This document shows positions 32,985-42,777 of a DNA stretch of 44,575 nucleotides, in pieces (the first letter of the stretch is position 1; each line of letters begins with the position of its first letter). The translations under genes were made by a program, and so were the position numbers. The DNA comes from Batkoa obscura (taxonomy: Eukaryota > Entomophthoromycota > Entomophthoromycetes > Entomophthorales > Batkoaceae), in contig JASVEC010000129.1 in the NCBI GenBank assembly GCA_030770535.1, positions 1-44,575 on the forward strand, in the 5' to 3' direction. The notes under the pieces were generated by a model. The model made no database searches. It saw only the letters and a program-made list of their open reading frames with translations, and had not been told where the DNA came from.

Positions 32985-34854
32985 CTTTATTTTATTTCAA
33001 AGATTTCTTAAGTCGATTTATATATAGTTAACTTAATTTGAGTAATATATTGACTTTTAGTTAAATATTTTGTTATTACTAGAAACAAAAAGCACGGGAT
33101 TTTAAGGAGCTTTCAAGATTAGCGTATTTATTCTATAACCTTGTTGCTTCGAATGATGCAGGCTTTTTTCATAAAAACATCTGTTCTTCATAAGCCATAA
33201 TATTCGTAAAAAAAATAGGATAAAAAGTTATCCAAGCTCAAAAAAGAGGTATCAGAGCACCTTTAGAGACTTGTATTATTTAAAAACATATCCATCAGAG
33301 TTTTTAATATCATCTCAGACACAAACACAACTTATAATATGGAATTCTAACCTTATATTACAGGGGCAGAATATTCTCATATCAGGTTTATTGGCTATAA
33401 AGCTTTATTTTTCATTGGTTTTTGTTTCTCTGATAAACTTATATCTTGTTTCATAGAACTTGAAACAAAGTTAGTGCGGGAAAATTTATCCTCCAATAGT
33501 TAAATTATTAGCCTATGCAACAGAGTAAGATACATTATGAAATATAACATCAAAAGAGTGTCGATGGGATATTTGCATATCTGGCCTTTTTATATTACAT
33601 AAAAAACCTGATACTCGACCTTCCATTAAACTATTTTGACCTCATTCTTTAGAGCGATACTTTCATGTTTATTGAGGAAAATTCTTTTAGATGTTACAAA
33701 TAAGGAAATAAAGTATTAAAATTAAAGGCAATTCTAGCTTTATATTTAAGGGTGGGATACTGTTGTTGAAGAAAAGTGTTTGAATTTATAGTATTTAGGG
33801 TAGAAGTCTTTATACTTTCGAGGTGACTAAATACATTCGCATGGATCGTCATAGGGGAAATTCTAACGTTATAATCAATACAACTTTTCTAAAGTTCAGA
33901 GTACTAATGCCTTAAGCCATTATCATTAGGACTTTTAGTACAATTCATGGTTATGAATTTTTGATTTTAACAGAATTTGGTAGATTACCAAGTCTGGAAA
34001 TTAGCTAATTTCAAAATTCAGCCTAAACTTTTGCTGTTTGTTTAGTGCGAAGATTATCATGTTCACTTAATTCGTCTCCATAAATACTGTTCTAAAATTA
34101 ATGTCTGATGTGAATGTGTTAAATACCCTTTGACTATTAAACTGAGCGCTGCTTTTAAAGTTACAAACGTGGAAATTAAAAATACTTGATAAGGAAAAAT
34201 GTTCACATATAAACAACAAGGTATTAGGTTACTAGCTAAAATGATGACATTTTTACTAGCATAAATAAAATACTACAAGGCAATTAAAGTGATTAATGAA
34301 ATATCAAGTTGAACATACCTAGAACCCAAACGCAAACTCTGTATAAAGTAAATTTCAGATTTTAAATTAATTGTAATAAATAAACTAACTAAATATCCTC
34401 GTTTTAAAAAATATACTTACTTTGTATAATAAAATGCCACAAAAAAACCTTTGCAATAACTGTTTGACTTTTGTGAGCCAGCATCTTACCACTTACAAAC
34501 CATGATTGAATGTTCATATCAAAGGACAGATACATATTCTTAATGTAAAAAGCTGCTATCCTTAGGCATACTCCTCGTTGAAATGCTTATGTATTTGAAT
34601 TTCCTTGGAGTAAGGTTAAATTAACCGGCAACATAACGGGAAAAAAACTTCGCCCTTATAACTTTCATTTACTTTCATCAACGTTAACCTTGTTCATAGT
34701 TGTTAATAATTACTCAAGGCTATACGAGTCACTTGGTGAATAATAATAAATTACTGAAAGGGGAAACAACACCAAAATGTACTAAACTAATATTCTGAAT
34801 TGAAAAGTATACCTTAAAATATAAAAGATTAAGTTACCTGAGAGATACTAGTGA

Positions 34855-35121
34855 TTGAGTCTAGGCTACTTCAAATCAAAACAGAAATGTAGATCATGTG
34901 CACAATTTTCTGTTTGGATTACTCAGTCACTAGTTAAATATATACACATTATATTTATAATCTTAACTATCAAGTGTTTTCAATTTTTCAGCTATTGGGT
35001 GTTTGGGCTCATAGTAAGCAGTCTAAAAAGGCAGGCCATACTACTCGATTATGATATAAATATTACTTATGACTTCTTAATTGAGTATATAGCAGGGGTA
35101 TTCAATGATCCTAAATTTTAG
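34855..35121 (+). mobile_element. Possible fossil of a Ty3/gypsy-like LTR element (RNase H tail)
   Basis: An open stretch without any Met ends in YDFLIEYIAGVFND, which resembles the end of the RNase H domain of Ty3/gypsy polyproteins (pattern YDFxIEYIxGxxN). No other domain, LTR or boundary was recognised. If real it is an old, broken remnant; the match is short and could be chance. Confidence 0.3.
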
Positions 35122-35334
35122 CAGTAGAAATAAGTAATGTAATTAACTTACCGAAAGAAAAATCACATATTTAGATGATAATAATAAAAGAAGCTTTGGA
35201 ATAAATACTAAAAGCTAAATACTTAAACTTACATTTACCTATATAGCATTTACGAACAAGTATTTTAAAAATTGTAAGAAAATCAAACTAAAGATACAAT
35301 ATTTAAAATAAATAAATTTTTAATAAATAATAAA

Positions 35335-36216
35335 TTAGTAAGCATAGCCATATCCAATGTTACGAGCAAGATTAATATCAGCAGCAGCAGCAGCAGCAGC
35401 ACCAAGATTCAATCCTGATCCATAACCATTATTATTTAATCCTAATCCAACTTTAGCAGCAGCAGCAGCATCAACATCAACTAATCCAGTATTTACTTTA
35501 GCACCTAATCCTGCAGCTAATCCTACAGCTAATCCATTGTTATATGAGCCATAATCTCTTCTATAGTATTTACGACTACCACTAGTGAGTCCTAAACCTA
35601 AACCTAAATCAGCACCAAGACCAATATTAGCAATATGTGCAACATTTAAATTAGCATCGGCAACAGCTCCAGCATTAACTCCATTATTATTGATATTAGC
35701 AGCAGCAGCAGCTCCAGCATTTAATCCAATCAAGTTACCTACATTTAATCCAGTAACAGCACCAGCGGCAACATTAGTACCGGTATAGGAATTAGAAGTT
35801 AAACCTAAACCTGCTCCTAATCCTGCAACAATCCCGGTGTTAGTTGGACCATATCCATAGTCTCTTCTATAGTATTTACGACTACCACTAGTGAGTCCTA
35901 AACCTAAACCAGCACCAAGATCAACATTAACAATACGTGCAACATTTAAATTAGCATCAGCAACAGCTCCAGCATTAACTCCATTATTATTGATATTAGC
36001 AGCAGCAGCAGCTCCAGCATTTAATCCAATCAAGTTACCTACATTTAATCCAGTAACAGCACCAGCGGCAACATTAGTACCGGTATAGGAATTAGAAGTT
36101 AAACCTAAACCTGCTCCTAATCCTGCAACAATTCCAGTATTAGACGAACCATATCCATAATCAGAAGGAGCAGCAAGGATTGAAGCAATAAAGGTAGTTA
36201 AGTAAATAAATTTCAT
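35335..36216 (-). CDS. Secreted Gly/Ala-rich repeat protein with Kex2-like sites, copy 1
   Basis: 293 residues. The signal peptide is MKFIYLTTFIASILA. Two near-identical units of about 100 residues (19-118 and 119-220) each start DYG(Y) and end KYYRR. A shorter third unit (221-293) starts DYGSY and ends YGYAY. Paired Arg at 117-118 and 219-220 are classic Kex2/furin cleavage sites placed exactly at unit boundaries, so the precursor could be cut into three similar polypeptides. Units are rich in G, A, L and N (GLGAGLGL, AGAAAAAN), suggesting a structural, wall or surface role, but no known family is evident. The protein is identical to that of 38178-39059. Single exon; ATG at 36216 follows a TATA box at 36322-36330. 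Confidence 0.9.
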   Translation of the reverse strand: MKFIYLTTFIASILAAPSDYGYGSSNTGIVAGLGAGLGLTSNSYTGTNVAAGAVTGLNVGNLIGLNAGAAAAANINNNGVNAGAVADANLNVARIVNVDLGAGLGLGLTSGSRKYYRRDYGYGPTNTGIVAGLGAGLGLTSNSYTGTNVAAGAVTGLNVGNLIGLNAGAAAAANINNNGVNAGAVADANLNVAHIANIGLGADLGLGLGLTSGSRKYYRRDYGSYNNGLAVGLAAGLGAKVNTGLVDVDAAAAAKVGLGLNNNGYGSGLNLGAAAAAAADINLARNIGYGYAY

Positions 36217-36321
36217 TGTTGAATATTAAAAGTATTAATTTTATAGTATTAAGTATTAAGTATTAGTTTTTATAATTAATTGTTATAAATTGTTATAATC
36301 TTTAAAGGTATGTTTTTGAGC

Positions 36322-36330
36322 CTTTTTATA
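36322..36330 (-). promoter_or_regulatory. TATA box of repeat-protein copy 1
   Basis: TATAAAAAG on the minus strand within AAAGGATATAAAAAGGC, 106 bp before the ATG. The same context stands before copy 2 and, in part, before the paralogue at 40805. Confidence 0.6.
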
Positions 36331-36353
36331 TCCTTTGATGTTAGGCTTAAGTT

Positions 36354-38040
36354 CTGAAAGCGTTTAATTACTCCTTAAATTCAATTTTTAGTATGCTTTG
36401 AATTATGCTACTTATATTTCAGTTTTTTAGTTAAAACTGTGTGTGTAGCTATAGTATTGAAAGAATATATTATAAAATTAACTATATTCGACTTGGAGGG
36501 GTATATTGGATATAAGCCATATATAACTATGGTGTGTGGTATTTGTATTAATAGTTGGTATGCATCAAAATTATCACGAAAAACAGTATAGCTTGAATAT
36601 AAAAAATAGTATATTCTAACAAGTTTGATAATAATATTTGGGGATGTATTTCTGTGTTTAAGAATCTTACTAATAAATTTTCCGCTTAAATAGCACTTAA
36701 AAAATGGAAAAAATAATGGAGTCAAAAAAAACACTCCCATTTAGTCAATTTAAATTAACAAACAAAACACTAAAATAACAATGTGTATGTGAAATATGCT
36801 TATTTGTTGGTAGTTTTTTGAATACTATAAAATATACAATAGTATAGATACATGTGACAAAACAAAAGTTAAGATATTTATAACTAAATAGCTGAAATAA
36901 AAGTAGGGGGAAAGATTTTATCATTTAGTCTTTATATAAAACTAAATAATTAAGATTAAACAGCTAAAAATGGATTACTACATCAAAATTTTATATTCAA
37001 AATTTTATTGTTTTAGCTGTTAATTTAATAATCAATTTCACTTATCCCTATTAAATTAAATTTTACACACTTTTTACCTCAAATCCAGATTTTCATAATT
37101 TTCTAAATATAATAAAATTTACCTTAATCTATAGTCTAGTCTTAAATACAAGTGCAATATATTATATTTATGCACATGTTTTTCGTTAGTTTATTTTATA
37201 AATAATATTTAATCAATTCTATATAATTTAATCTATTATAAAAATATAGAGTGGAGAAACTATTTAACAATAAAATAACAAACTCAATATTTAATAAAAT
37301 ATCTAAAATTGCTTATCATCACTTAGATTATTCTTTGAACTTATTAAACATATTCCTGCCCCAATAATTTAAATTATTAATTGCCAAATATTATGTTTTA
37401 TCAGATAATAAATATTTGTTTAGAAGTATTAATTTTACAAATTAGAGTGCTTAAAATATTAAATGCTTTTCACCCCTTTACTTCAAAATTAAAAATTTGT
37501 AATCACACAGCTGCTTAAAACCATTTAAAGAGATTTTAAAATCTCATCTAACAAAACTCTTACTAATTCTGCATAATTATATAATAATTTTAGTTTAATT
37601 TATTCAGTGACAAAATGTTTCAACTAATTTTATGTTATTTATTTTGTGTTATAAGCCGAAGTAAAAATATATTCTTCACAACAAAAAATATATTAATACT
37701 CTTTTTATATATTAATAATCAAAACAACACAAATAATTAAACGTCCCACAACCACAACTTGACTTTATAATTAATAGAACCTCAATGTTTGATTTAAAAA
37801 CCAAAATTGGAATTGAAAACAAAACGTTTTTGACTAAATTTTCTCCACCCGATCAAAGCACCTTAATTCTAGAAAATAAAGTAGGGTGTTAAAAAAGCAT
37901 AGCATGCTTGAAACTATAGAAAACAATAATTATAGTTAGCTAGTCTTAGCTAAAAAATCAAATTGATTAGCAATTGACTTGAAGATGGGGATAATAAAGA
38001 CCCCTTAAATGAAGCATTATACTCAATACTCAAAAACTAA
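36354..38040. other. Spacer between the inverted arms
   Basis: Unique AT-rich DNA forming the shared upstream region of the two divergent repeat-protein genes, with one MITE (36640-36738). No coding frame beyond MITE-derived ones. Confidence 0.6.
36640..36738 (+). repeat. MITE copy flanked by ATTT
   Basis: GGGGATGTATTTCTGTG to AAACACTCCC, flanked by ATTT on both sides instead of ATAT. This is informative for the target-site length. Confidence 0.9.
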
Positions 38041-38063
38041 AACTTAAGCTTAACATCAAAGGA

Positions 38064-38072
38064 TATAAAAAG
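38064..38072 (+). promoter_or_regulatory. TATA box of repeat-protein copy 2
   Basis: TATAAAAAG, 105 bp before the ATG at 38178, giving a predicted leader of about 80 nt. Confidence 0.6.
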
Positions 38073-38177
38073 GCTCAAAAACATACCTTTAAAGATTATA
38101 ACAATTTATAACAATTAATTATAAAAACTAATACTTAATACTTAATACTATAAAATTAATACTTTTAATATTCAACA

Positions 38178-39059
38178 ATGAAATTTATTTACTTAACTAC
38201 CTTTATTGCTTCAATCCTTGCTGCTCCTTCTGATTATGGATATGGTTCGTCTAATACTGGAATTGTTGCAGGATTAGGAGCAGGTTTAGGTTTAACTTCT
38301 AATTCCTATACCGGTACTAATGTTGCCGCTGGTGCTGTTACTGGATTAAATGTAGGTAACTTGATTGGATTAAATGCTGGAGCTGCTGCTGCTGCTAATA
38401 TCAATAATAATGGAGTTAATGCTGGAGCTGTTGCTGATGCTAATTTAAATGTTGCACGTATTGTTAATGTTGATCTTGGTGCTGGTTTAGGTTTAGGACT
38501 CACTAGTGGTAGTCGTAAATACTATAGAAGAGACTATGGATATGGTCCAACTAACACCGGGATTGTTGCAGGATTAGGAGCAGGTTTAGGTTTAACTTCT
38601 AATTCCTATACCGGTACTAATGTTGCCGCTGGTGCTGTTACTGGATTAAATGTAGGTAACTTGATTGGATTAAATGCTGGAGCTGCTGCTGCTGCTAATA
38701 TCAATAATAATGGAGTTAATGCTGGAGCTGTTGCCGATGCTAATTTAAATGTTGCACATATTGCTAATATTGGTCTTGGTGCTGATTTAGGTTTAGGTTT
38801 AGGACTCACTAGTGGTAGTCGTAAATACTATAGAAGAGATTATGGCTCATATAACAATGGATTAGCTGTAGGATTAGCTGCAGGATTAGGTGCTAAAGTA
38901 AATACTGGATTAGTTGATGTTGATGCTGCTGCTGCTGCTAAAGTTGGATTAGGATTAAATAATAATGGTTATGGATCAGGATTGAATCTTGGTGCTGCTG
39001 CTGCTGCTGCTGCTGATATTAATCTTGCTCGTAACATTGGATATGGCTATGCTTACTAA
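38178..39059 (+). CDS. Secreted Gly/Ala-rich repeat protein with Kex2-like sites, copy 2
   Basis: The coding sequence and protein are identical to 35335-36216. Within the gene the two long units are also nearly identical in DNA (38262-38440 matches 38562-38740 almost base for base), so unit homogenisation is recent or ongoing. Unit 2 differs from unit 1 at a handful of residues (for example RIVNVD versus HIANIG) and has one extra Gly-Leu. The two genes are transcribed away from each other from the shared spacer. Confidence 0.9.
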   Translation: MKFIYLTTFIASILAAPSDYGYGSSNTGIVAGLGAGLGLTSNSYTGTNVAAGAVTGLNVGNLIGLNAGAAAAANINNNGVNAGAVADANLNVARIVNVDLGAGLGLGLTSGSRKYYRRDYGYGPTNTGIVAGLGAGLGLTSNSYTGTNVAAGAVTGLNVGNLIGLNAGAAAAANINNNGVNAGAVADANLNVAHIANIGLGADLGLGLGLTSGSRKYYRRDYGSYNNGLAVGLAAGLGAKVNTGLVDVDAAAAAKVGLGLNNNGYGSGLNLGAAAAAAADINLARNIGYGYAY

Positions 39060-39324
39060 TTTATTATTTATTAAAAATTTATTTATTTTAAATATTGTAT
39101 CTTTAGTTTGATTTTCTTACAATTTTTAAAATACTTGTTCGTAAATGCTATATAGGTAAATGTAAGTTTAAGCATTTAGCTTTTGCTATGTTAAAAAAAA
39201 GGCTTTTTTATCTGTTACTTAAATATTAGTGTAAGTTGTGATAACTATACTTGCAAACATTAAATGTTTTAAGATGCAATGCTATAGTTTAATTATTTTG
39301 ATTCTGCTTTTTACAAACAATATA

Positions 39325-39419
39325 GGAGTGTCTTCTTTTTGTATAAAAATCATATTACTAATTTTTTCACTTAACATCGCTTAAGAGATAAAAAATAAAA
39401 GAAACCAAAAAATACTCAC
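39325..39419 (+). repeat. Degenerate MITE copy
   Basis: GGAGTGTCTTCTTTTTG to AAATACTCAC with the family interior (AATTTTTTCACTTAACATCG). Confidence 0.7.
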
Positions 39420-39515
39420 ATATTTTTTATTTCAACTTTCAATAAATTTTCATTATGTTTTCTATCATCAAATTCATTTGTAGTATATATAGTTTATTTG
39501 TTACTTTTAATATAT

Positions 39516-39615
39516 GCGAGTGTTTTTTTTGACTTCATTATTTTTTTCAATTTTTTTAAGCGTTATTTAAGCGGAAAATTTGTTAGTAAATTCTTAAATA
39601 CAAAAACACATCTCC
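39516..39615 (-). repeat. MITE copy
   Basis: GCGAGTGTTTTTTTTG to AACACATCTCC; ATAT on the left and ATAC on the right. Confidence 0.8.
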
Positions 39616-40277
39616 ATACAGTGTAAAATTTTGTTAAAAAATATCAAGTCTTATTTCAAAATACAAATATTTTTAAATCTGCTGTAGGAAGAGAGATGTC
39701 ATCTTTAAAAAGTTAGTTTTTAACAAAAGATCAAAATGATTAAATATTTATCAGGCTATGAGAAAGAAAAGCCAAATAATGAGCAGTCCTTACAAGGGTT
39801 AAAGTTCAAACCCATAACGTATAGTAATATTCTTGAAGAGATTAGGAGCAAGAAATTTAGAGAGAGGACGTTTATGAGAGAATAAACTAATAAAGATAAA
39901 GGAAAGTTTCAAGAAAATTAACTCAACACAACCTAGGTAGGTTTATTTAGTGTTAATTAAAATAATAATGGTCAGTTTAAGGACTCAATAATACATTTGG
40001 GAAAATCAATGATTTAAGGAAATTTATTGCTTCTTTTCAAGATAAAAGTCATGTCTTTGATTTAAATGTTTAATTATCAAAAAAATTAAAGCATATACAT
40101 GTATTTGAAATATTAAATTTGTATAAAACATTTATAATCAATTTTGTATAATAAGCATAGATCTTATTTTGCTTCTTTAGATCTACTATGAGTAGAAAAG
40201 CACTAAAGTCGATTCTTCTTTACCAGGAAGGCTGGTTTAAATGGTATAATTCTTAGAGTTCATTAATTTAAACATTT

Positions 40278-40367
40278 GGTGTTTTTTTGGCTTCATTGCT
40301 TTTTCCATCTTTTAAGCGCCATTTGAGCGGAAAATTGTTAGTAAAATTCAAACAAAAATACATCCCC
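40278..40367 (-). repeat. MITE copy flanked by ATTT
   Basis: GGTGTTTTTTTGGC to ATACATCCCC, ATTT on both sides; the second copy with this target. Confidence 0.85.
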
Positions 40368-40724
40368 ATTTAATATTTTATTTTAGTTAATAAATTATTT
40401 AGGGCTAACTCTCGAAAAATAAACTGTATAAATTAATAATTAGCCAACCAGTCTTCTAAAAACCTAATCAATCATTACTTATTGAGTTTTAACATTAATA
40501 GATTATTTTAATTTTAGTATTTTTATAAAAAAATAGTAATTTATGATTATAATATAAAGAAGTTAAAATTACAATTATTTTTTTATGAAACTAATAAAAT
40601 TAAAATGACCCATTGTTGTTAAAACTCAATGAATAATTAGCAATTAATTTAAAACTTATAGTAATGCGAATAGAATGTTACATTAAATACCTAAATAATA
40701 CAACTCAAAAGCTTAACTAAAGGA

Positions 40725-40732
40725 TATAAAAG
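40725..40732 (+). promoter_or_regulatory. TATA box of the paralogue at 40805
   Basis: TATAAAAG in the context AGCTTAACTAAAGGATATAAAA, nearly the same as before the two repeat-protein genes. Confidence 0.5.
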
Positions 40733-40804
40733 CGAATAAAATATTTAATTAGAAATTTTAAAAAACAATTTCTAATACTCGAAATTAACACAGTAAAAAT
40801 CAAA

Positions 40805-41533
40805 ATGAAATTCATTTACTTAACTACTTCTATTGTTACCATTCTTGCGGCACCTTCTGCTTTTGAATTCAATAGCGAAAGTGTTTCAACTTTCAATCTC
40901 AACATTGATATAAAGTCAGATTCTAACCCTAATAATGAGCCGGATCTAATACCATCAGATTTAATCAATACAGCAGGTAATGTAATAGTCCAAGGTAGTA
41001 CTTGAATTTATGGTAATGTTAGGCACTAAAAAAATCCCAAAGTCTTATAATAAACAATTGATGAAACAATTGATTTAGGATGATCTACTATAAAACTTGA
41101 GTTATAGTTCAAATTTTCAATTAATTTTAGACATTAAGATACAAATTTTGTACCTTTAATTTAACTTATGAAGAGCTACTAACTTAACGTTAAACGATCT
41201 CTTCGAGAACTAATTGAAATAGATATGATTAGTCGCTGCTTTCCGTATTCTTTTTAATAATTTTTGGTTCCAATTGATAACATCAGTTTATAAAAAAGCT
41301 CAAAACCAATTCAAAGACTACACTTTTCATAACATTATTTTGAAAAAAAATCGAATGAACTTCAATAGTTTTAAAGCAAGCTTTGAACGTGCTTCATTTA
41401 ATACTGAAATCATTATTAGTTTACATCCTTGCTATAGTTGCCTTCAAATTTCTCTATGAGTACTAATGTTTATGCAAGCGTCGTTGTAAATAGTCACTTT
41501 ACTCGTAACATTGAATATAGTAATGGCTACTAA
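40805..41533 (+). pseudogene. Diverged, probably broken paralogue of the secreted repeat protein
   Basis: The open frame 40805-41005 (66 residues) starts MKFIYLTTSIVTILAAPS, the same signal peptide as the 293-residue proteins with three changes, behind a matching TATA region. The mature part is unlike them: acidic, Asn/Ser-rich (FNLNIDIKSDSNPNNEP). About 500 bp downstream, 41502-41533 reads TRNIEYSNGY then TAA, matching the family C-terminus (ARNIGYGYAY) and followed by a matching 3' flank. So both ends of an old gene copy survive and the repeat core has been lost or replaced. The short frame could still be expressed as a small secreted protein. Confidence 0.6.
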
Positions 41534-42017
41534 TTTGTTATTTGTTAAAACTAAAATTCGATTCTTATTTCTTTAGTAAATTGACTTGAACTTAAATTGT
41601 GTTATGCTACTTTATATAAACTAGTAAAACTTGCCTATATAAGTGTTATTTATACTTTGTTAAATGGTTATTTTTTGCTCATATTAAATCAGTTGAAGTA
41701 GAGATTTAAACTACTTTAATCAATTAAAATAGGAGTCAATTGTTATTTTAAATCTCATGTTTATTAATTTCTTCTATAATCTTTTGACCTAATGAATATC
41801 TAACTTCACTGGACTCAAAGCCCATTTTATTTTCATAAAAATAATATACCATTTACTCAGCCTAAAATCACACATTAAATCATGGCCAAGCTTAAGCTTA
41901 CACCCCCCTAAAAATTTCAATTTCATTAAATCTATTCTAAGTGTCAAGCAAATGGCTAATATGTTATAAAAACCTCATCAAAATAAACTTGAGCTAATTT
42001 TAAATATATATATACAA
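41534..42017. other. Intergenic before the Gly-rich secreted protein gene
   Basis: AT-rich, with a short polypyrimidine ACACCCCCCT patch near 41900. No coding frame seen. Confidence 0.5.
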
Positions 42018-42512
42018 ATGTCATTCAATTTCCCTATTTTATTAATAATATTGAACTACTTCAGTCTATTCTATTCGTTTCCAACAACTAATAGCAAACC
42101 AACAACCCTAAATCTTGAATCCGCTTCATCAATTATAGTGTGTTCCGCCTGCACCCCAGAATCCACTATCCATGGTTTGACTACTGACTTCGGCCTTGGT
42201 AATGACTTAAGTTTGGGCAATACGCTTGTCTCTGGTGCTGGCGGTGGAGGTGGTAGTACTTTTAATAACCAAGAAATAAGCAGTGGAGCTGGATTTGGAT
42301 TAGGGACACAAATAAAAGATTTCATTAGTTTTGGTGGAGGTGGAGGTGGTGGAAGTAGTAAAAAATCCAATTCGGTTGGTATTGGTGGAGGTGGAGGTGG
42401 AGGTATTGATGTAAACAAAGTGATTAAAGTAGATGGCGGGGGAGGTGGTGGGATGAAAGATAAAGAAGTGGATGAATCGATTAATTTAACTGTTGAGGTT
42501 GGGGGAGTTTAA
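42018..42512 (+). CDS. Secreted glycine-rich protein, 164 aa
   Basis: The hydrophobic N-terminus (FPILLIILNYFSLFYSF) is a likely signal peptide, cut near residue 20. The mature part has one Cys pair (CSAC, residues 42-45) followed by four poly-Gly runs of five to eight (GAGGGGGS, FGGGGGGGSS, GIGGGGGGGID, DGGGGGGMK) alternating with charged linkers. There is no catalytic motif; a wall or matrix protein is the natural guess. The start is the first ATG after ATATATATAC. It ends with GGV-TAA at 42512. An opposite-strand Pro-rich frame over the same DNA is its shadow. It lies 1 kb from the paralogue of the repeat proteins but shares no sequence with them. Confidence 0.75.
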   Translation: MSFNFPILLIILNYFSLFYSFPTTNSKPTTLNLESASSIIVCSACTPESTIHGLTTDFGLGNDLSLGNTLVSGAGGGGGSTFNNQEISSGAGFGLGTQIKDFISFGGGGGGGSSKKSNSVGIGGGGGGGIDVNKVIKVDGGGGGGMKDKEVDESINLTVEVGGV

Positions 42513-42777
42513 TAAGGGTATGTAATTAATAGTGTAAATTAAATTAAAATGTATTTTAATCAATAAAATCAAGTATCTTAATTGTTTGATATATTAACTT
42601 GTTTGTAATATTATTTAATAACTAGTTTAATAAAACTAGATTCTACCACATATGAATTTGTAACTAGACAAAATATTGTATTATCATTCATATCTTCAGA
42701 AAAACCAACTCAATAAAAACTATATTAATAACTAAACATAAAAAAACTCCAAAACTATAAAAAAACTCTATTATTTA

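Larger units (their letters stand above)
32934..35209. other. Long intergenic stretch upstream of P450-5
   Basis: No gene with a start and splice sites could be built. Apart from a likely fossil at its right end (next entry), the rest is AT-rich and featureless to me. Confidence 0.45.
35210..36353 (-). repeat. Left arm of a 1,144-bp inverted duplication
   Basis: Reverse complement of 38041-39184 with no indel. Coordinates of paired bases always sum to 74,394, and I found only two mismatches, near the ends (around 36344 and 35222). It includes one complete secreted repeat-protein gene with its promoter and 3' flank. The spacer is 1,687 bp. Confidence 0.95.
38041..39184 (+). repeat. Right arm of the 1,144-bp inverted duplication
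   Basis: Partner of 35210-36353. Similarity stops abruptly at both ends. Confidence 0.95.
39185..40804. other. Intergenic with MITEs and a short orphan ORF
   Basis: Three MITE copies (listed). An ATG-started 49-codon frame at 39736-39885 (MIKYLSGYEKEKPNNEQ; charged, helical) continues in degenerate coding-like DNA to about 40070. It is a relic of something I cannot name. Confidence 0.45.

Noticed and set aside
33249-33262. GGTATCAGAGCACC resembling an LTR-element primer binding site
   Set aside because: A short string without an LTR edge, a second LTR or adjoining coding evidence; probably chance.
33271-33456. 61-residue frame on + upstream of P450-5
   Set aside because: No ATG at its start, no promoter or splice context and no conservation with anything else in the window.
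35585-36088. Pro/Ala-rich frames opposite the repeat-protein genes (also 38306-38809)
   Set aside because: Antisense shadows of GCT/GGT-rich codons; they repeat exactly with the sense units.
38178-39059. Dikaritin/ustiloxin-type ribosomal peptide precursor
   Set aside because: Units are about 100 residues rather than short cores, and no UstY-like (DUF3328) or tyrosinase gene is nearby; only the Kex2-type layout is shared.
42071-42418. Poly-Pro frame on the minus strand
   Set aside because: Reverse complement of GGT/GGA glycine runs in the secreted Gly-rich gene, which has a signal peptide and proper start.
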